The notes under the pieces were generated by a model. That model did no database searches. It was given only the letters and a program-made list of their open reading frames with translations, and was not told the origin of the DNA. DNA of 64,000 nucleotides. It comes from Patella vulgata (Eukaryota > Mollusca > Gastropoda > Patellidae). This document shows positions 37,532-48,746 of the stretch, piece after piece (position 1 is the first letter of the stretch; each line of letters opens with the position of its first letter). The position numbers were made by a program, and so were the translations under genes. The stretch lies in the NCBI RefSeq assembly GCF_932274485.2, contig NC_065879.2, forward strand, positions 64,811,459 to 64,875,458. Reading direction: 5' to 3'.

Positions 37532-37877
37532 TGGCTCAATACCACTCTTGTTGTAACTGAATAATATGTCCCAATCTTTATTCTGATCAACAAATTGTAC
37601 TATTTTAGAATATTACAATTAATTGATGATACAAATTTCATCTTAACACACCTTATTTAAAATTTTTGAAAAATTCAACATAATGGTTTGAAACGTCTAA
37701 CATAAACCTTTTCAAACGAAACTTCGATTTAAAAATATTTTCGAACCCTCTGGACAAGTAAAATAGGATGTAATGGATAATTTACACAACAGGTAGGACA
37801 CTTAAACATCTAGTACTTAGATAGAGATAGTATTTATTTTCTGGAGCTTTCAAGCCAGCAAGAGTGTTATTGTCCCT
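37532..37877 (+). mobile_element. TTAA-flanked MITE, family A, copy 1 (346 bp)
   Basis: The ends are imperfect inverted repeats: TGGCTCAATACCACTCTTG at the left and, reversed, AGGGACAATAACACTCTTG. TTAA flanks both ends (37528-37531 and 37878... read as 37878-37881). A second copy lies inverted at 43855-44199. A TTAA target duplication fits piggyBac- or Kolobok-type mobilisation. There is no coding potential. Confidence 0.88.
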
Positions 37878-37881
37878 TTAA

Positions 37882-38859
37882 AAAGCAAGTCTATCACTTT
37901 TCTAGGTTATATAAATGAAATTACACTAAATATATTTCCATAATATTGAGAAGTATTCATTCTGCTTCAATTTAATACAATTGAGTCATTATATGGCAAT
38001 TGAGTCCTTATTTGGTATGTGTGTGTGTGTGTGAAAGATGTATAACTGACTAGAACCACATTAAGAAATAATCATCAATAAATTATAGTACCAAGGATCC
38101 TAAATCAAGTTTTATTTACCTAATTTACAGGTGAATGAAAATAAATCTTGTGTTGGTTTGTCTTTTTTTTTTGAAAATTAGGTAAGAAAGATAAATATTA
38201 TACGAAATAAAAACCAAGACAAAAATATACTCAAGATTTTGGTCTCAAAATGTATTTCCTTAATTTAAACTTTTTGTCCAACATAATTTAGAGACTTGGG
38301 TCGAGTAAGTGACGGCATGCCCTACTACATAACCAGAAGTCGGTCTTGTAGAACCAGTGTGTGGTAACTGGTTACTAACAATGTAAGGTATGCTCGCACT
38401 TCACATAGCTAACAAAGTGTTTTGAAAGTTACTCTCGATATGACGCCCGTTACCACTTCTTGTTTAAAAAGTTCACACAGTTGACAAACCTATGCTAATA
38501 CATATTTTTTGGACTTCTGCCTATATAATGGTTTTGAATAAAGTATTTTCTTTTGTATCACTTAAAATTGATAGTAACGATTATACTTTATTGTAATGTG
38601 CGTGCTTAGTGTAGGTCCAATTACAGCGTCAGCAAAACAACAAACTGGTGTCTGATTAGGAACGCTCGGTTATATAGAACACAAATTTTAAAGAAAATTT
38701 ACTTTATTCGATTATTTCAGCTGATTTTGGAATGCAGTTCTTTATATTCTTTTTCAATGTTATCCATGCATGTTTAATTAATTAAGCTCCGTATTCAGTA
38801 AATTATATATTTTTCAAAGAGCATGAATTTCTTGTACCTGTCTAGGCCGGTCATCTCAT
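37882..38859. other. Unannotated interval
   Basis: AT-rich with a short (GT)n run near 38019. No gene is recognised. Confidence 0.4.
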
Positions 38860-39030
38860 GCATGATAAGTAGCGATTAAAAAAAATTATGTGGATGATAA
38901 AAATTTCTCCAAAGCTTGCCAGTGTATACATTTTACAAAAATAATTCTCATCTCATGATAAGTAGCGATTTCAATTTTTAAGTGCATTATAAAAAAATCC
39001 CCCAAGCTTGCCAATGCATTCATCTTACAA
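38860..39030. repeat. Two ~85-bp tandem copies
   Basis: The block TCATCTCATG, ATAAGTAGCGATT, CCAAAGCTTGCCAxTG and CATTTTACAA occurs twice, starting near 38850 and 38945. It is a simple local duplication. Confidence 0.75.
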
Positions 39031-39182
39031 CACTGTTTGGGCTAGATTATCAGTCGTTGTTTGAGAAGAAATAATTGTTGCTCTGTTAATGCCGGGTTGA
39101 TTCATGTTAGCCAATGTCATTGTTATGACATTAGTAGAATACCATTAGGGCCAATCGAATGGAAACAGAAAGGATTCTGATT

Positions 39183-40265
39183 ATCTCGTAATTAGGACAT
39201 AATTATCTCGTAATTACGACATAGGTAACTCGTAATTACGACATAATTTTAAGGTCACCATACAATAACATAACATTGATTTATCGGGTAGCTTGGCCAA
39301 CACCGTACTTTATTTTATGTTACAGAACAAAAATACATATTGAAATAAAAGTGGCTGTTGATAGATTGCAATCGGTGAATTCGTTTCATGCTCTCATTAA
39401 TATCATTCATTAATTTCATGCTCCCATTAATATCAATAATTAATTTCATGCTCTCATTAACATCATTTGTGTTCATACTGCCATTAATAGCATTCTTTAA
39501 TTTCAAACTCTTAATTTATTTCCATGTCTCATTCAACGATATCATTCAATAATATCATGCTCACATTTATGTCATTGATAAATTTCGTGGTCTTATCAAT
39601 ATAATGTAGCATTATTACCATCATAACGGTTTAACGTCAAAACTTAAAGATGACGACGCATTGATTAAAAGGGATATACACGAAACAGCGTTAAACCAAA
39701 ACGGCCCCAAAATTTGGTCAACACAGACATAAATTACAGTCAAAACCACCATTAATTGGTCAAAATGGCCACAAAAAAAGTGTTTATCTTCTGCAGAGGA
39801 TGCCATAATTTGTGACATTTTCAATTCATTATATCTTTGTAAATACTGAAACTACCTGAACAAATTTTAGACTGAAATTCCTGACGATGAGATGCATCTA
39901 TGACTACGAGATTCATCTATGACGATATTGTAGTTTGTATGAGCAGAGCATTTTATCAAATAACGTTCGTGAACTTTAATGTAATAAATTGATATAATGC
40001 TATTTTGCTCGCATTAATATTGTCCATTAATATCATGCTCTCATTAATATCATTCTTTAATTACATGCTCTCTTTAACATTCTTTTAATCCATGCTCTCA
40101 TTAATAGCATTCTTTAATTCCACGCTCCCTTTAATATCATTCTTTAATTCCATACTCTCATTAATACTATGCTTTCATTAAGACATGTGGTGACCTTAAA
40201 ATTATGTCGTAACTATGAGTTAATTATGTCGCAACTACGAGATAGTTAACTCGTAATTACAAGAT
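39183..40265. mobile_element. 1.08-kb element with ~85-bp inverted ends built of short subrepeats
   Basis: Each end holds three copies of a ~25-bp subrepeat, ATCTCGTAATTACGACATAA-like, then AATTTTAAGGTCACCA; the right end is the reverse complement. The interior has two blocks of a ~30-bp direct minisatellite, CATGCTCTCATTAATATC (39385-39500 and 39995-40180), around a non-repetitive centre. No transposase is seen and target duplications are not resolved. Confidence 0.8.
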
Positions 40266-40659
40266 TTTTTTCTTTCAAATGATTGACTAATGATCTTCCG
40301 TAATATAGCGCCAAACCTCGACGCGAAATGCGGGGGATCGAGAGTTGACACCATGTCCTACATCATTTTTACATGATGTCCACATAAGATTTTGTGAAAG
40401 ATGGAAAACTCGCTAATTCCTTTGATCCACCGAAAAACGTCGAAAGCCGAAGATGTAACTTGATTAGAATTTTTGCTTCAAAAGTAGTACTACCCTATTT
40501 TGTCAGTGTGAATTTAAAAATTATAGATTGAAAGGAGGTTAACTCCATAAAAATACAACACAGATGTTCTTTTCTGATGTAGAGATGGTGACGGTCATGT
40601 TTTGTTAAAATAGCTTAACAGTGTAGATTTGAATCATAAATGACTATACGTTACAAGTT

Positions 40660-41105
40660 CAAAAGTGAATATGACTCTGACTCACTAATCAGGAGGTACC
40701 GGATTCGAACCCTGTGTTGGCCGAGAATGTTCCTCAGGATTTTACAGTTTGGTTCCCCCTTGAAAAAGCTTCTAGTTGTTCGGATGGAGCAACAAACTTT
40801 TTCGATGAAGCCAGACAAAAACAGTAATGGGGTTTAGCGTCCACTTGGCACTAATATAATATGGCTAAAATTATTTCAATACTTCGCCTGCTCATTGGAC
40901 TCTGTAGTAATGGGAGTAAACTGTGGAGACCCTGGAAAAAACCCACGAGGCACACTGCCCGAAATAAACCATATCCGATATATCCAGATCGTCACGTGAT
41001 GTTCTCTTTTCGTTTGCTTTTCGGCCCTGGGTTGGTTTTGGCAGATCAGGACACACGAAAGACCGACATTTTCTCATTTTCGTCCGGGGTATCATTGCTC
41101 AGTCA
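40660..41105 (+). mobile_element. SINE-like fragments, fragmented and rearranged
   Basis: GATTCGAACCCTGTGTTGGC near 40692 looks like a SINE B box and following sequence. A reverse-orientation tail, AATGGGGTTTAGCGTCCACT, lies at 40824. GAAAAAACCCACGAGGCACA near 40937 matches a block also seen at 60991 and 61918. The order suggests two or three overlapping fragments. Confidence 0.5.
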
Positions 41106-43279
41106 GTACTTGGTCTGAAAGTGAAGATGGACTCATTGGCGAGCATATACAAACCGTGTAGCAAGTCAACTTTTACGATATGGTGAAGTTAAAAAAAACC
41201 CACACAATTAGGACAAGTACTTAAAATAGTACTTAGTGCTTCCCTAACCTACAGAATATACTACAGTCGGGCGGTAATGCGAAGATTCTTTTTCAAAATT
41301 GTTTGCATCGTTTTAAAACCAACCACTATCACGACTTCGTACCCATCTATCGTACTTAATTAATTAATGTTAATCAGACTCAGTATTAATTTAAATAATA
41401 CTTTATTCAATAAACGGAATCGGATTCAACTACATGCAATAAGTCTATATAAGCTATGTCAATGCATAAAAATATATAAATTTTGTCTTTACAATAAACA
41501 ATTTTGCACAAAAATACAAACAGTAAATTACAAACATTATACATTATGGAGAGTACTGTTGTGAGTTTTAATAATTGTGATGGTTAAAATGGTCAAATTA
41601 AGGACACATATTGTTTTTATGAACCTTTACATTTGATTACAATTTAAAAAAATAAATAAACAAATATATTACAGTTTATTTATATAAAACAAATTTGGAT
41701 AGTGTATTTTATGTCGAGTAATAATTTGTACAGCCTCTTGAAAAAAAGTATATGTAATGGCCTTTTAAAATATAAATTATTAATAAATATCAACTAACTT
41801 TGGAACTTAACATTAATTATGAGATATCAATATATCTAGTTTTAACTTTTTAAGGTTGTTAAGCACGGTCGGTAAAATTAAAATTGTGGTATAACTTTGG
41901 CTGATATTATTCTTCGCAGTATAAACATGTTAACTGTACAAGTGTTTAATACCCATGTAGCCAAGTATATCAATCGTGACAAGTAAATATATGAAAAGAT
42001 CAAATTGCTAGATCTATATATTATCAGAATGATCTATCGAGCGAGTTCTACCAAATTGAGCGACACCACGACTGGACGTGGACTCCCTACATAAGCTCAA
42101 TCCCATAATTGTAAGCGATGTCAGGGGTACACTAAATCGTAAGCATGTACTTTCTCCAGCGCGACACCGGCCAGCCGCAATTTGTGTCTTGTTAAGTTAA
42201 ACAAGGCTATGATTTAAACATAAACATAAGTTTTGACCAAATATTTGTAATGACAGCAGACAAAAACATGTTATACAATATCAACAATATCGTAATTATA
42301 TACCCATACACTACAGATGTTATCCTTATTACTATGACACTAACCTTGCTCTCTTAAGAAATGCGCCTCATAAAAACTAACATCACTTATATACACAAAC
42401 CTCATTTTAGACATACACCTCATTACGTATACACGAACCCCAACTCAAATATACCCCTCGCAACCCTGCAGACCAGGGTCTGAATCAGAACATCCACAAC
42501 ACACTCTAATACACAGAACGTAACCAAAGCATACTAACTTCTCTCCATAAGAGAGAGGTTCAAATACTAAACATACCATTTCCGCTCTATGGAAACATAC
42601 CACAACCAAACCGTGTCTTTTCACCCCCCCAATTCAAACACGCACCTCGCTAGTGTTAACTTTGGAGGTACCGATCATAAAGAAACTTCGCATTCACTTC
42701 AAAAACGCACATTAAGGATATTATAAGAGTAACCAGACACGCTTAGACTGACTTTAAATACTTAAATACGTACTTCAATCACGACCACGCGAACGACAAC
42801 ATCTCATTCGCGCCTCAACTCAATAACAAAATGAACCTGAATAGAGTGGTATCTTGGAAATTAGCCGGTGCGATCGCTACATCGTCGTAGTTACAGTATA
42901 ATCCAGTCGGTCAATTTGGCTACTCATTTTGTATACGGGAGTCTCCGTTGACATATGTAGTATCTGAAAGCAAGAGAAGCATATAAATTTTTTTTGCATA
43001 CTTATAAATTTTTCATAATGAAGAGCGTATCGATGAATTGAAAACAATTAACGTTCATTCCAATAATGAGCCCGTTTGAATATATTGTGTTCAGTGCACG
43101 TATCCCAAGAATGAGTATACTTTGTTCTTTTTTTTAATATGGATTGGACAGCGTCATACTGGAGAACGTCAATTCAGTATGTATATTTAATTTCCAAATA
43201 GTGGGGCAGCTTAGAAAGCTGATGTGAACGTTCTGCACTAAACACTGCAAAATTCCAGATGCTACCCATTGGCTTAGCA
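41106..43279. other. Unannotated AT-rich interval with an A/C-rich stretch
   Basis: Over 2 kb without recognisable genes. From about 42380 to 42840 the plus strand is A/C-rich with repeated short words (ACACGCACCTC, CATACACCTCATT), which may be a decayed minisatellite. A 65-codon frame at 41367-41564 has no known family. Confidence 0.45.
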
Positions 43280-44600
43280 TTTCACAACTTCATCCAAATA
43301 TATTATGGCGGCCATCTTGGATCTTTAAGATGTCTGCTATGTAAAAACCTATATCTACCAATTAGGATCCAATCTTTGCAGGATCGAGGAATACAATTAT
43401 AACATATAGAAAGGGCTACACTTCCTGCAAATATATTAAGGCGGCCATAAGATTTACGATTTCCGCCATGTAAAAAAAACTATACATTTTTATATATCAA
43501 TATCTTATTTTCTAAACAACATAGGACCGCAATCTTGGTGTCTAAACATACATTACAATAGTCAATGAATAAAATCGATAATAGGATAATATTGTTGTTA
43601 TTAAAACAAAGAGAAATCCACTTCAATAATATAAACAGATTTGTTTGTCAACTTATTTGAACCAACACTTTCTTGTGTTAATGAAAGCAATCTGGTCCTT
43701 ATCCAGGTAGTATAATGGCATTTCTGGACCCTCAAAATGTATGCTTAAACATCAAGATTGTGATTTTAACTGATTCAAAAGTTGAAATATTGGTATATAT
43801 AAGTATACCGAGCTCGTTGGGTTTGTTTAGATAGCGTTCTCTTTCTTTTGTTAAAGGGACAATAACACTCTTGCTGGCTTGAAAGCTCCAGAAAATAAAT
43901 AATATCTCTATCTAAGTACTAGATGTTTAAGTGTCCTACCTGTTGTGTAAATTATCCATTACATCCTATTTTACTTGTCCAGAGGTTTCGAAAATATTTT
44001 TAAATCGAAGTTTCATTTAAAAAGGTTTACGTTAGACGTTTTAAACCATTATGTTGAATTTTTCAAAATTTTTAAATAAGGCGTGTTAAGATGAATTTGT
44101 ATCATCAATTAATTTAATTATTGTAAAATAGTACAATTTGTTGACCAGAATAAAAATTGGGACATATTATTCAGTTACAACAAGAGTGGTATTGAGCCTT
44201 TAATTAATGCAATCTGATCCCTTTCTAAATTGTATAACAATATTTGTCGATCTCCAAAATGCAGGTTTATGTACGACGATTAAAAGACTAACGTTAACTG
44301 TTCTTGTGTCACTGAAGCACTCTGGTCCTATTTTAGATGTTTTAGTTGCATTCATTGGCCCAAAAATATAGGTTTAGACACATAGATTGCAATCCTAAAT
44401 GGTTTGGAAGCTGAGATATTGCTAGACATATTGTTTTACATAGCGGAAATTTTGAAGATAGAACATGGCCGCCATAATATATTTGGAGGAAACGGGACCT
44501 TTTCTAGATTGTATAATTGTATTCATTGACTCTGAAAATGTAGGCATAAACACCAAGATTGTGATCATAAGTGGTTAAGTAACTGGGATACAGATAGCCT
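43280..44600. repeat. ~165-bp repeat units in both orientations
   Basis: Units contain ATTATGGCGGCCAT or its complement, TTTTACATAGCGGAAAT, CTGGTCCTxTTxTAG, GTATAATTGTATTCATTGAC and ATAGATTGCAATCxTAAxTGG. Plus-type units begin near 43690, 44210, 44330 and 44495; the region 43290-43530 holds reversed ones. MITE A copy 2 is inserted within a unit. Confidence 0.7.
43855..44199 (-). mobile_element. TTAA-flanked MITE, family A, copy 2 (345 bp)
   Basis: The ends AGGGACAATAACACTCTTG and GAGTGGTATTGAGCCT are flanked by TTAA at 43851-43854 and 44200-44203. It is a reversed near-copy of 37532-37877 with few differences. It interrupts a ~165-bp repeat: the flanks join as CTTTTG-TTAA-TGCAATCTG, matching the unbroken unit CTTGTGTTAATGAAAGCAAT near 43672. 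Confidence 0.9.
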
Positions 44601-45587
44601 CAATACCATATTTACCTATCAAAATGAAAACCTAAGGTAGTATTTGTGTACAATTTTGGTCTTTTGTCCAGAACGTTCACGTCCATCCAAAATCTGTTCC
44701 CAAGTTCGTAATTAGAACATTAACCGAGGTGCATGTATTTGCTTAGAATCATATTTGAACAACTAGAATAAGCCAAATACCTACCCAAAAATTTGAGCGG
44801 GGGAGTGAGTCTGTTCTCTAGCCAAAACAAAGGTTATTCAAGCGTCTCCTCCGCGAAGAAAATGAGGAAATACAATATCGTTCACCCTTTTCTATCTCAA
44901 AGAAACAGTTTAGCATATAAATTGAATAATGATCAACTAAACTGTAATGCTTATCGAGATTACCATGATGTTGTTGATAAGTATAACAAGTGTTTGTCTG
45001 CTTTCATTTCAGATCTTTAAAAATAGTAACAGTATGCTATTTTTTTAATCCTAATGTAAAATGTTAGTACACAATATGCTGCCCTAAGCATACAATATTG
45101 TTCTTTATGAAATGTCACGAAAGCCGGAGTCTTTTCAACCGCTAACCTGGTGTGGGAATCTCTGGAGTAAAGTCAGATTTATTTTTCAATAAGGGATATA
45201 AATAGAGTAGTATGCAGGTGTAATTAAAAGGTCTTTTCATTCAACGCAAAGCATTGAAATACATGTCACAAAAAAAGATAGCCATAGACGGCAGATTATC
45301 CGAAAGGAAATCTTGGATATTGACCAAATTTGATAATGACCCCTCATGCCTTCTCGAAATCCTAAAAATCAATTAAAAATCGTAGCCTGTATAGCGTCCA
45401 TAGGTTTTCGGAAAAAAGAGGTAACTTCGGATAGGAAGGTATGACGTAAAGCAAACCTGCGTACACTGTTTTGGAAGCCTGTTGATAGGTACTTGGTAAG
45501 CGATCCCAAAATGTGGATTTCTTATGTTTTTCATTCCTTGGATTGGTTTAGCAGTCACACATCACTGATTTGATTCGAAATACGTCG
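44601..45587. other. Mostly unannotated interval
   Basis: No gene is recognised. A 75-codon frame at 44793-45020 has no known domain. A lone unit of the ~140-bp complex repeat lies at about 45290-45430 (minus), with TCGTAGCCTGTATAGCGTCC and GGTTTTCGG. Confidence 0.45.
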
Positions 45588-46323
45588 TTAACATTTCATT
45601 CTTAGTGGATGGAGTCATAGAACGCAGTTTTAATTCTTAAGAAGTGGTAATGACAAACACTTATATTTAAGTAGGCGCTAGTATCATCCGGCATGGATTA
45701 CGTTTAATTGAACATTGTCGCAAACACTTACTTCTTATGCGAAACGATTCAGAACTGTTTTGCTCTGCTTTGGAAAGTAGATGCAACATTGGTAGTGGGT
45801 AATTACAGTGCAACTTAAGAAGTAAAATTGTTTGGCATAATCACTTAGGACGTATGCTAATTAGCTAATATAATCGCACGTGAAAAAGGGAGACAATGCC
45901 TATGTGTGGGACCAAGGTCAGGCCACAACTAATGATATTTATTGTAATTGTGCAGTCTTCAAAACATTATATCAAAGCTTCAAACTAGTATACATCAGCA
46001 CAGCTCTCCCACTAAAAGTTGTACACACGGTCTATATGTACCTATTCTGTCGAACAGGCGTAATAGTCGCCTTCTTCTTTTTTCATTAGGGTTATTTGAC
46101 ACTCCGAATTGACTTTGCCACGTGTATTCCATTATATTTGCATTCATATCGGAGAAGGATCTGATCTCGTCGTTAACTTCCTTAAGAGCTTCTGTAAGTT
46201 CATTTGGGGTTCCAACGTTCGTCCCACAGTCAGACTGAACGCATTACAACAACTGGGCCACCGATAGCAAAAGAAAATCTTTCAAGAGCATGGAGTCGAC
46301 TAGTTCAGCATGAACAGCTCAGT

Positions 46324-46477
46324 GGCCTGTTTCACGAAATTTTAACTAAGATAAAATCCAAATTTTAGTAATTTAATTGGATAATACTAGATTGATTTTA
46401 GTGCTTAGCCAATCAAAATTGAAGTATCTACTAAAATTTGGATTTTATCTTTAGTTAAAATTTCGTGAAACAGGGCC
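46324..46477. mobile_element. 154-bp palindromic MITE
   Basis: Arms of about 47 bp are nearly perfect reverse complements, starting GGCCTGTTTCACGAAATTTT at the left and GGCCCTGTTTCACGAAATTT on the other strand. CAGT flanks both ends (46320-46323 and 46478-46481). The short centre can also pair partly, so transcripts would form a long hairpin. Confidence 0.88.
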
Positions 46478-47029
46478 CAGTTGTATAAACAAACAAAGAT
46501 GATTCCCCATCGTTCGTTTTTGATGGGCCAAGCTGGAGTTTCCTGGGCGTCCATACTAACATTTGTGAAGAGAGATGTCTTAGCTAGCCGATCTTGAGGT
46601 AGTAGAATTTTGGAACATAGAACTGACAATAATGAAAACATCGATTATCCAGTATTTAGCTTGACGAATGACACCATGAATTATGGATCTTTCTTGATGA
46701 AGGGTTTTCTCATGATAATGTCGAGAAATAAGTTGATAGACGCGGTTGCCCTTAGGCATGATGGTGTTGTGCTTCTAGGGGATGGATAAATCAGCTCTAC
46801 GAAGTCGAACACCAACTCTGATAAGCTCTTCTTCGATGTAAAGGTCTAAGAGTGAATACGAAGACCGTACAAGTGTCTAGGTGTGAATACGAAGACCCTA
46901 CAATTGACGCTTAGAATTATTTCCAGATTTGCTGCAAAATATCTTCAAATCTCCGAGGAAAACTTCATGTTGAACGTGTCGCAATATAACTAATTCAAAT
47001 TCTACTAATATCACAATACTAAGAGGGGT

Positions 47030-47110
47030 TACGGTGCCTCAGTGAGTAAGACGTTAGATCGCTAACCTGTGTTCGATCCCGGTGTTGGCCCAGAAAGTTC
47101 GACATCAGCT
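47030..47110 (+). mobile_element. SINE head fragment
   Basis: GGTGCCTCAGTGAGTAAGAC is an A-box-like start and GTGTTCGATCCCGG a B-box-like segment, followed by GTTGGCCCAGAAAGTTCG as in the family. The body past ~47110 is not recognisable. It is nested in the 2.65-kb element. Confidence 0.75.
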
Positions 47111-48250
47111 ACCAAAATAAGCAAAGTGGATGCAGAGTACTAGTGGATTCGATTTTCCATCAGACAAAAGGGAAATTAGGGTTGTCGTCTGCAAACCATA
47201 AAACTAGTTTAATATATCTGTGATTCTGGTTTTAAAACACGGAAACTATGGAACATCTGCTGACTGTCACAAAATACCGATTATCAGAACAGCCTATCAA
47301 TCAATTTGTTCATGCCATCTGGGTCGAAATATTACCGTTGCTAGTCACTACGTCATCTATTTGCCTAACCGGGTCCATATTGTAACATACTTGAATTTTA
47401 ATTGTATATTTATCATGAATTTTTGTATCTTAAATATTTATATGCATAAAAGATTTTTTTTATTTTTAATTTATATATTGTGATATTGTTTTTATTTAAT
47501 CTACATATAGTACTTTTCTGTGATATATTTTTAGCCCATCTCGCATAAATCACCATATGTTGGCATAAAACAATTATTTCATTTAAATCCATTTGATTCC
47601 CGGTTTAAAGATGCTCCACCATAGTTTGTTCTGTAGGTAAAGGCCATCTTCTACCAGGTTCCGTGATTAGTTCAGATTATTGTACCAGTGAAGCATGACC
47701 TCTTTGTAGGAGTTGAAAATTTAGAATAAAGATCATCTGCAAACTTCTGAATAGTCTATTAACGCGAGGACAATTATCGGGCATCTTGGATTAAGAAACG
47801 ACAAAGAAGCTTCCCAATTACAAAATAAGTTATTATAGAAACCGTGCATTGACTAATTAGCATATGATTAGCATACGTCTTACGTGGTAATGCCAGGCAA
47901 TTTTACTTCTTAAGTTGCATTGTAGTAATCAATAATCAGTGTTCAACGTATACCTACTTCGCAAACGGCTGAGTGTGGGCGGCATTACTATCATGTCATT
48001 GGATCGTGTCTTATCTGATAACCCTATGCCTCAAGATTTCTTAAGCAGTTTTATTGGGCTAGTTAGGTAGTTCTGAATCATTTCGCAAAAAAGGGTGTTT
48101 ACGACAATGTTCGGTTTAACGTGAACCGTGCCAGATGGTACTATGGTGCCTTTTTTTAAAGTATAGATATTGGTTGTTACCACTGCTTAAGAACTAAAAC
48201 TACTTTCTAGTATGTCTGATGACACTATCCACCAAGAAAGAAATGTTAAA

Positions 48251-48375
48251 AAATAGAATCTGTTAGAAATTTAAGCCTCTATCGCTTTCACAGTGTTTTC
48301 GGAAAATGGGGCATAGCACTGGAACGAAATTTCGCGGAACACTTCCCGTGACCTCGATGCTTCACATCAAAATTG
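48251..48375 (-). repeat. Single unit of the ~140-bp complex repeat
   Basis: On the minus strand: GAAATTTCGTTCCAGTGCTA, then CCCCATTTTCCGAAAACACT, GAAAGCGATAGAGGCTTAAA. It abuts the right TTAA of the 2.65-kb element. Confidence 0.65.
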
Positions 48376-48744
48376 ATAACAATATGAACTGTAGCATCCA
48401 ATTATTGACAACGGACTGAAGGACGGACAGGGGTGACAACATAACACTGAAATATAGGCTTATACTAAAAGACATATTTGGCATTATCAGATACATAACA
48501 GAGTTTTGAATGTTCATATCTATATTAATTGTAAAATCATTCAATCGGATTTGTGTAGGATTTGTGGAATCGGTTAGGTCACACAAAAGATCACATTAAT
48601 CTATATTTTATTGTCATTCTGAAAATGTAATTTTCTTGAAGAGGTTTAAAATTGTACTATCTAGAAGCTGAAAATGGGTTGAAACGGTCAGTTGGGAATG
48701 CGATTATTAGTTCTGAAGTAAATTTAGATAAGAAGCGAACAACA
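48376..48744. other. Unannotated spacer
   Basis: AT-rich sequence between a complex-repeat unit and the Tc1 element. Nothing is recognised. Confidence 0.4.
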
Positions 48745-48746
48745 TA

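Larger units (their letters stand above)
45592..48245. mobile_element. 2.65-kb TTAA-flanked element with >250-bp inverted ends
   Basis: TTAA at 45588-45591 and 48246-48249 borders inverted ends beginning CATTTCATTCTTAGTGGAT / CATTTCTTTCTTGGTGGAT. The ends then share GTTTTARTTCTTAAG, GTGGTAA, CGAACATTGTCG-like and GCAACTTAAGAAGTAAAATT blocks. The similarity stops exactly outside TTAA. The interior holds a 154-bp MITE and a SINE head but no recognisable transposase. piggyBac- or Kolobok-type mobilisation is inferred from TTAA only. Confidence 0.75.

Noticed and set aside
37532-44199. The two inverted MITE A copies as the ends of one 6.7-kb transposon
   Set aside because: Each copy has its own inverted ends and its own TTAA on both sides, and copy 2 interrupts a tandem repeat, so they are separate insertions.
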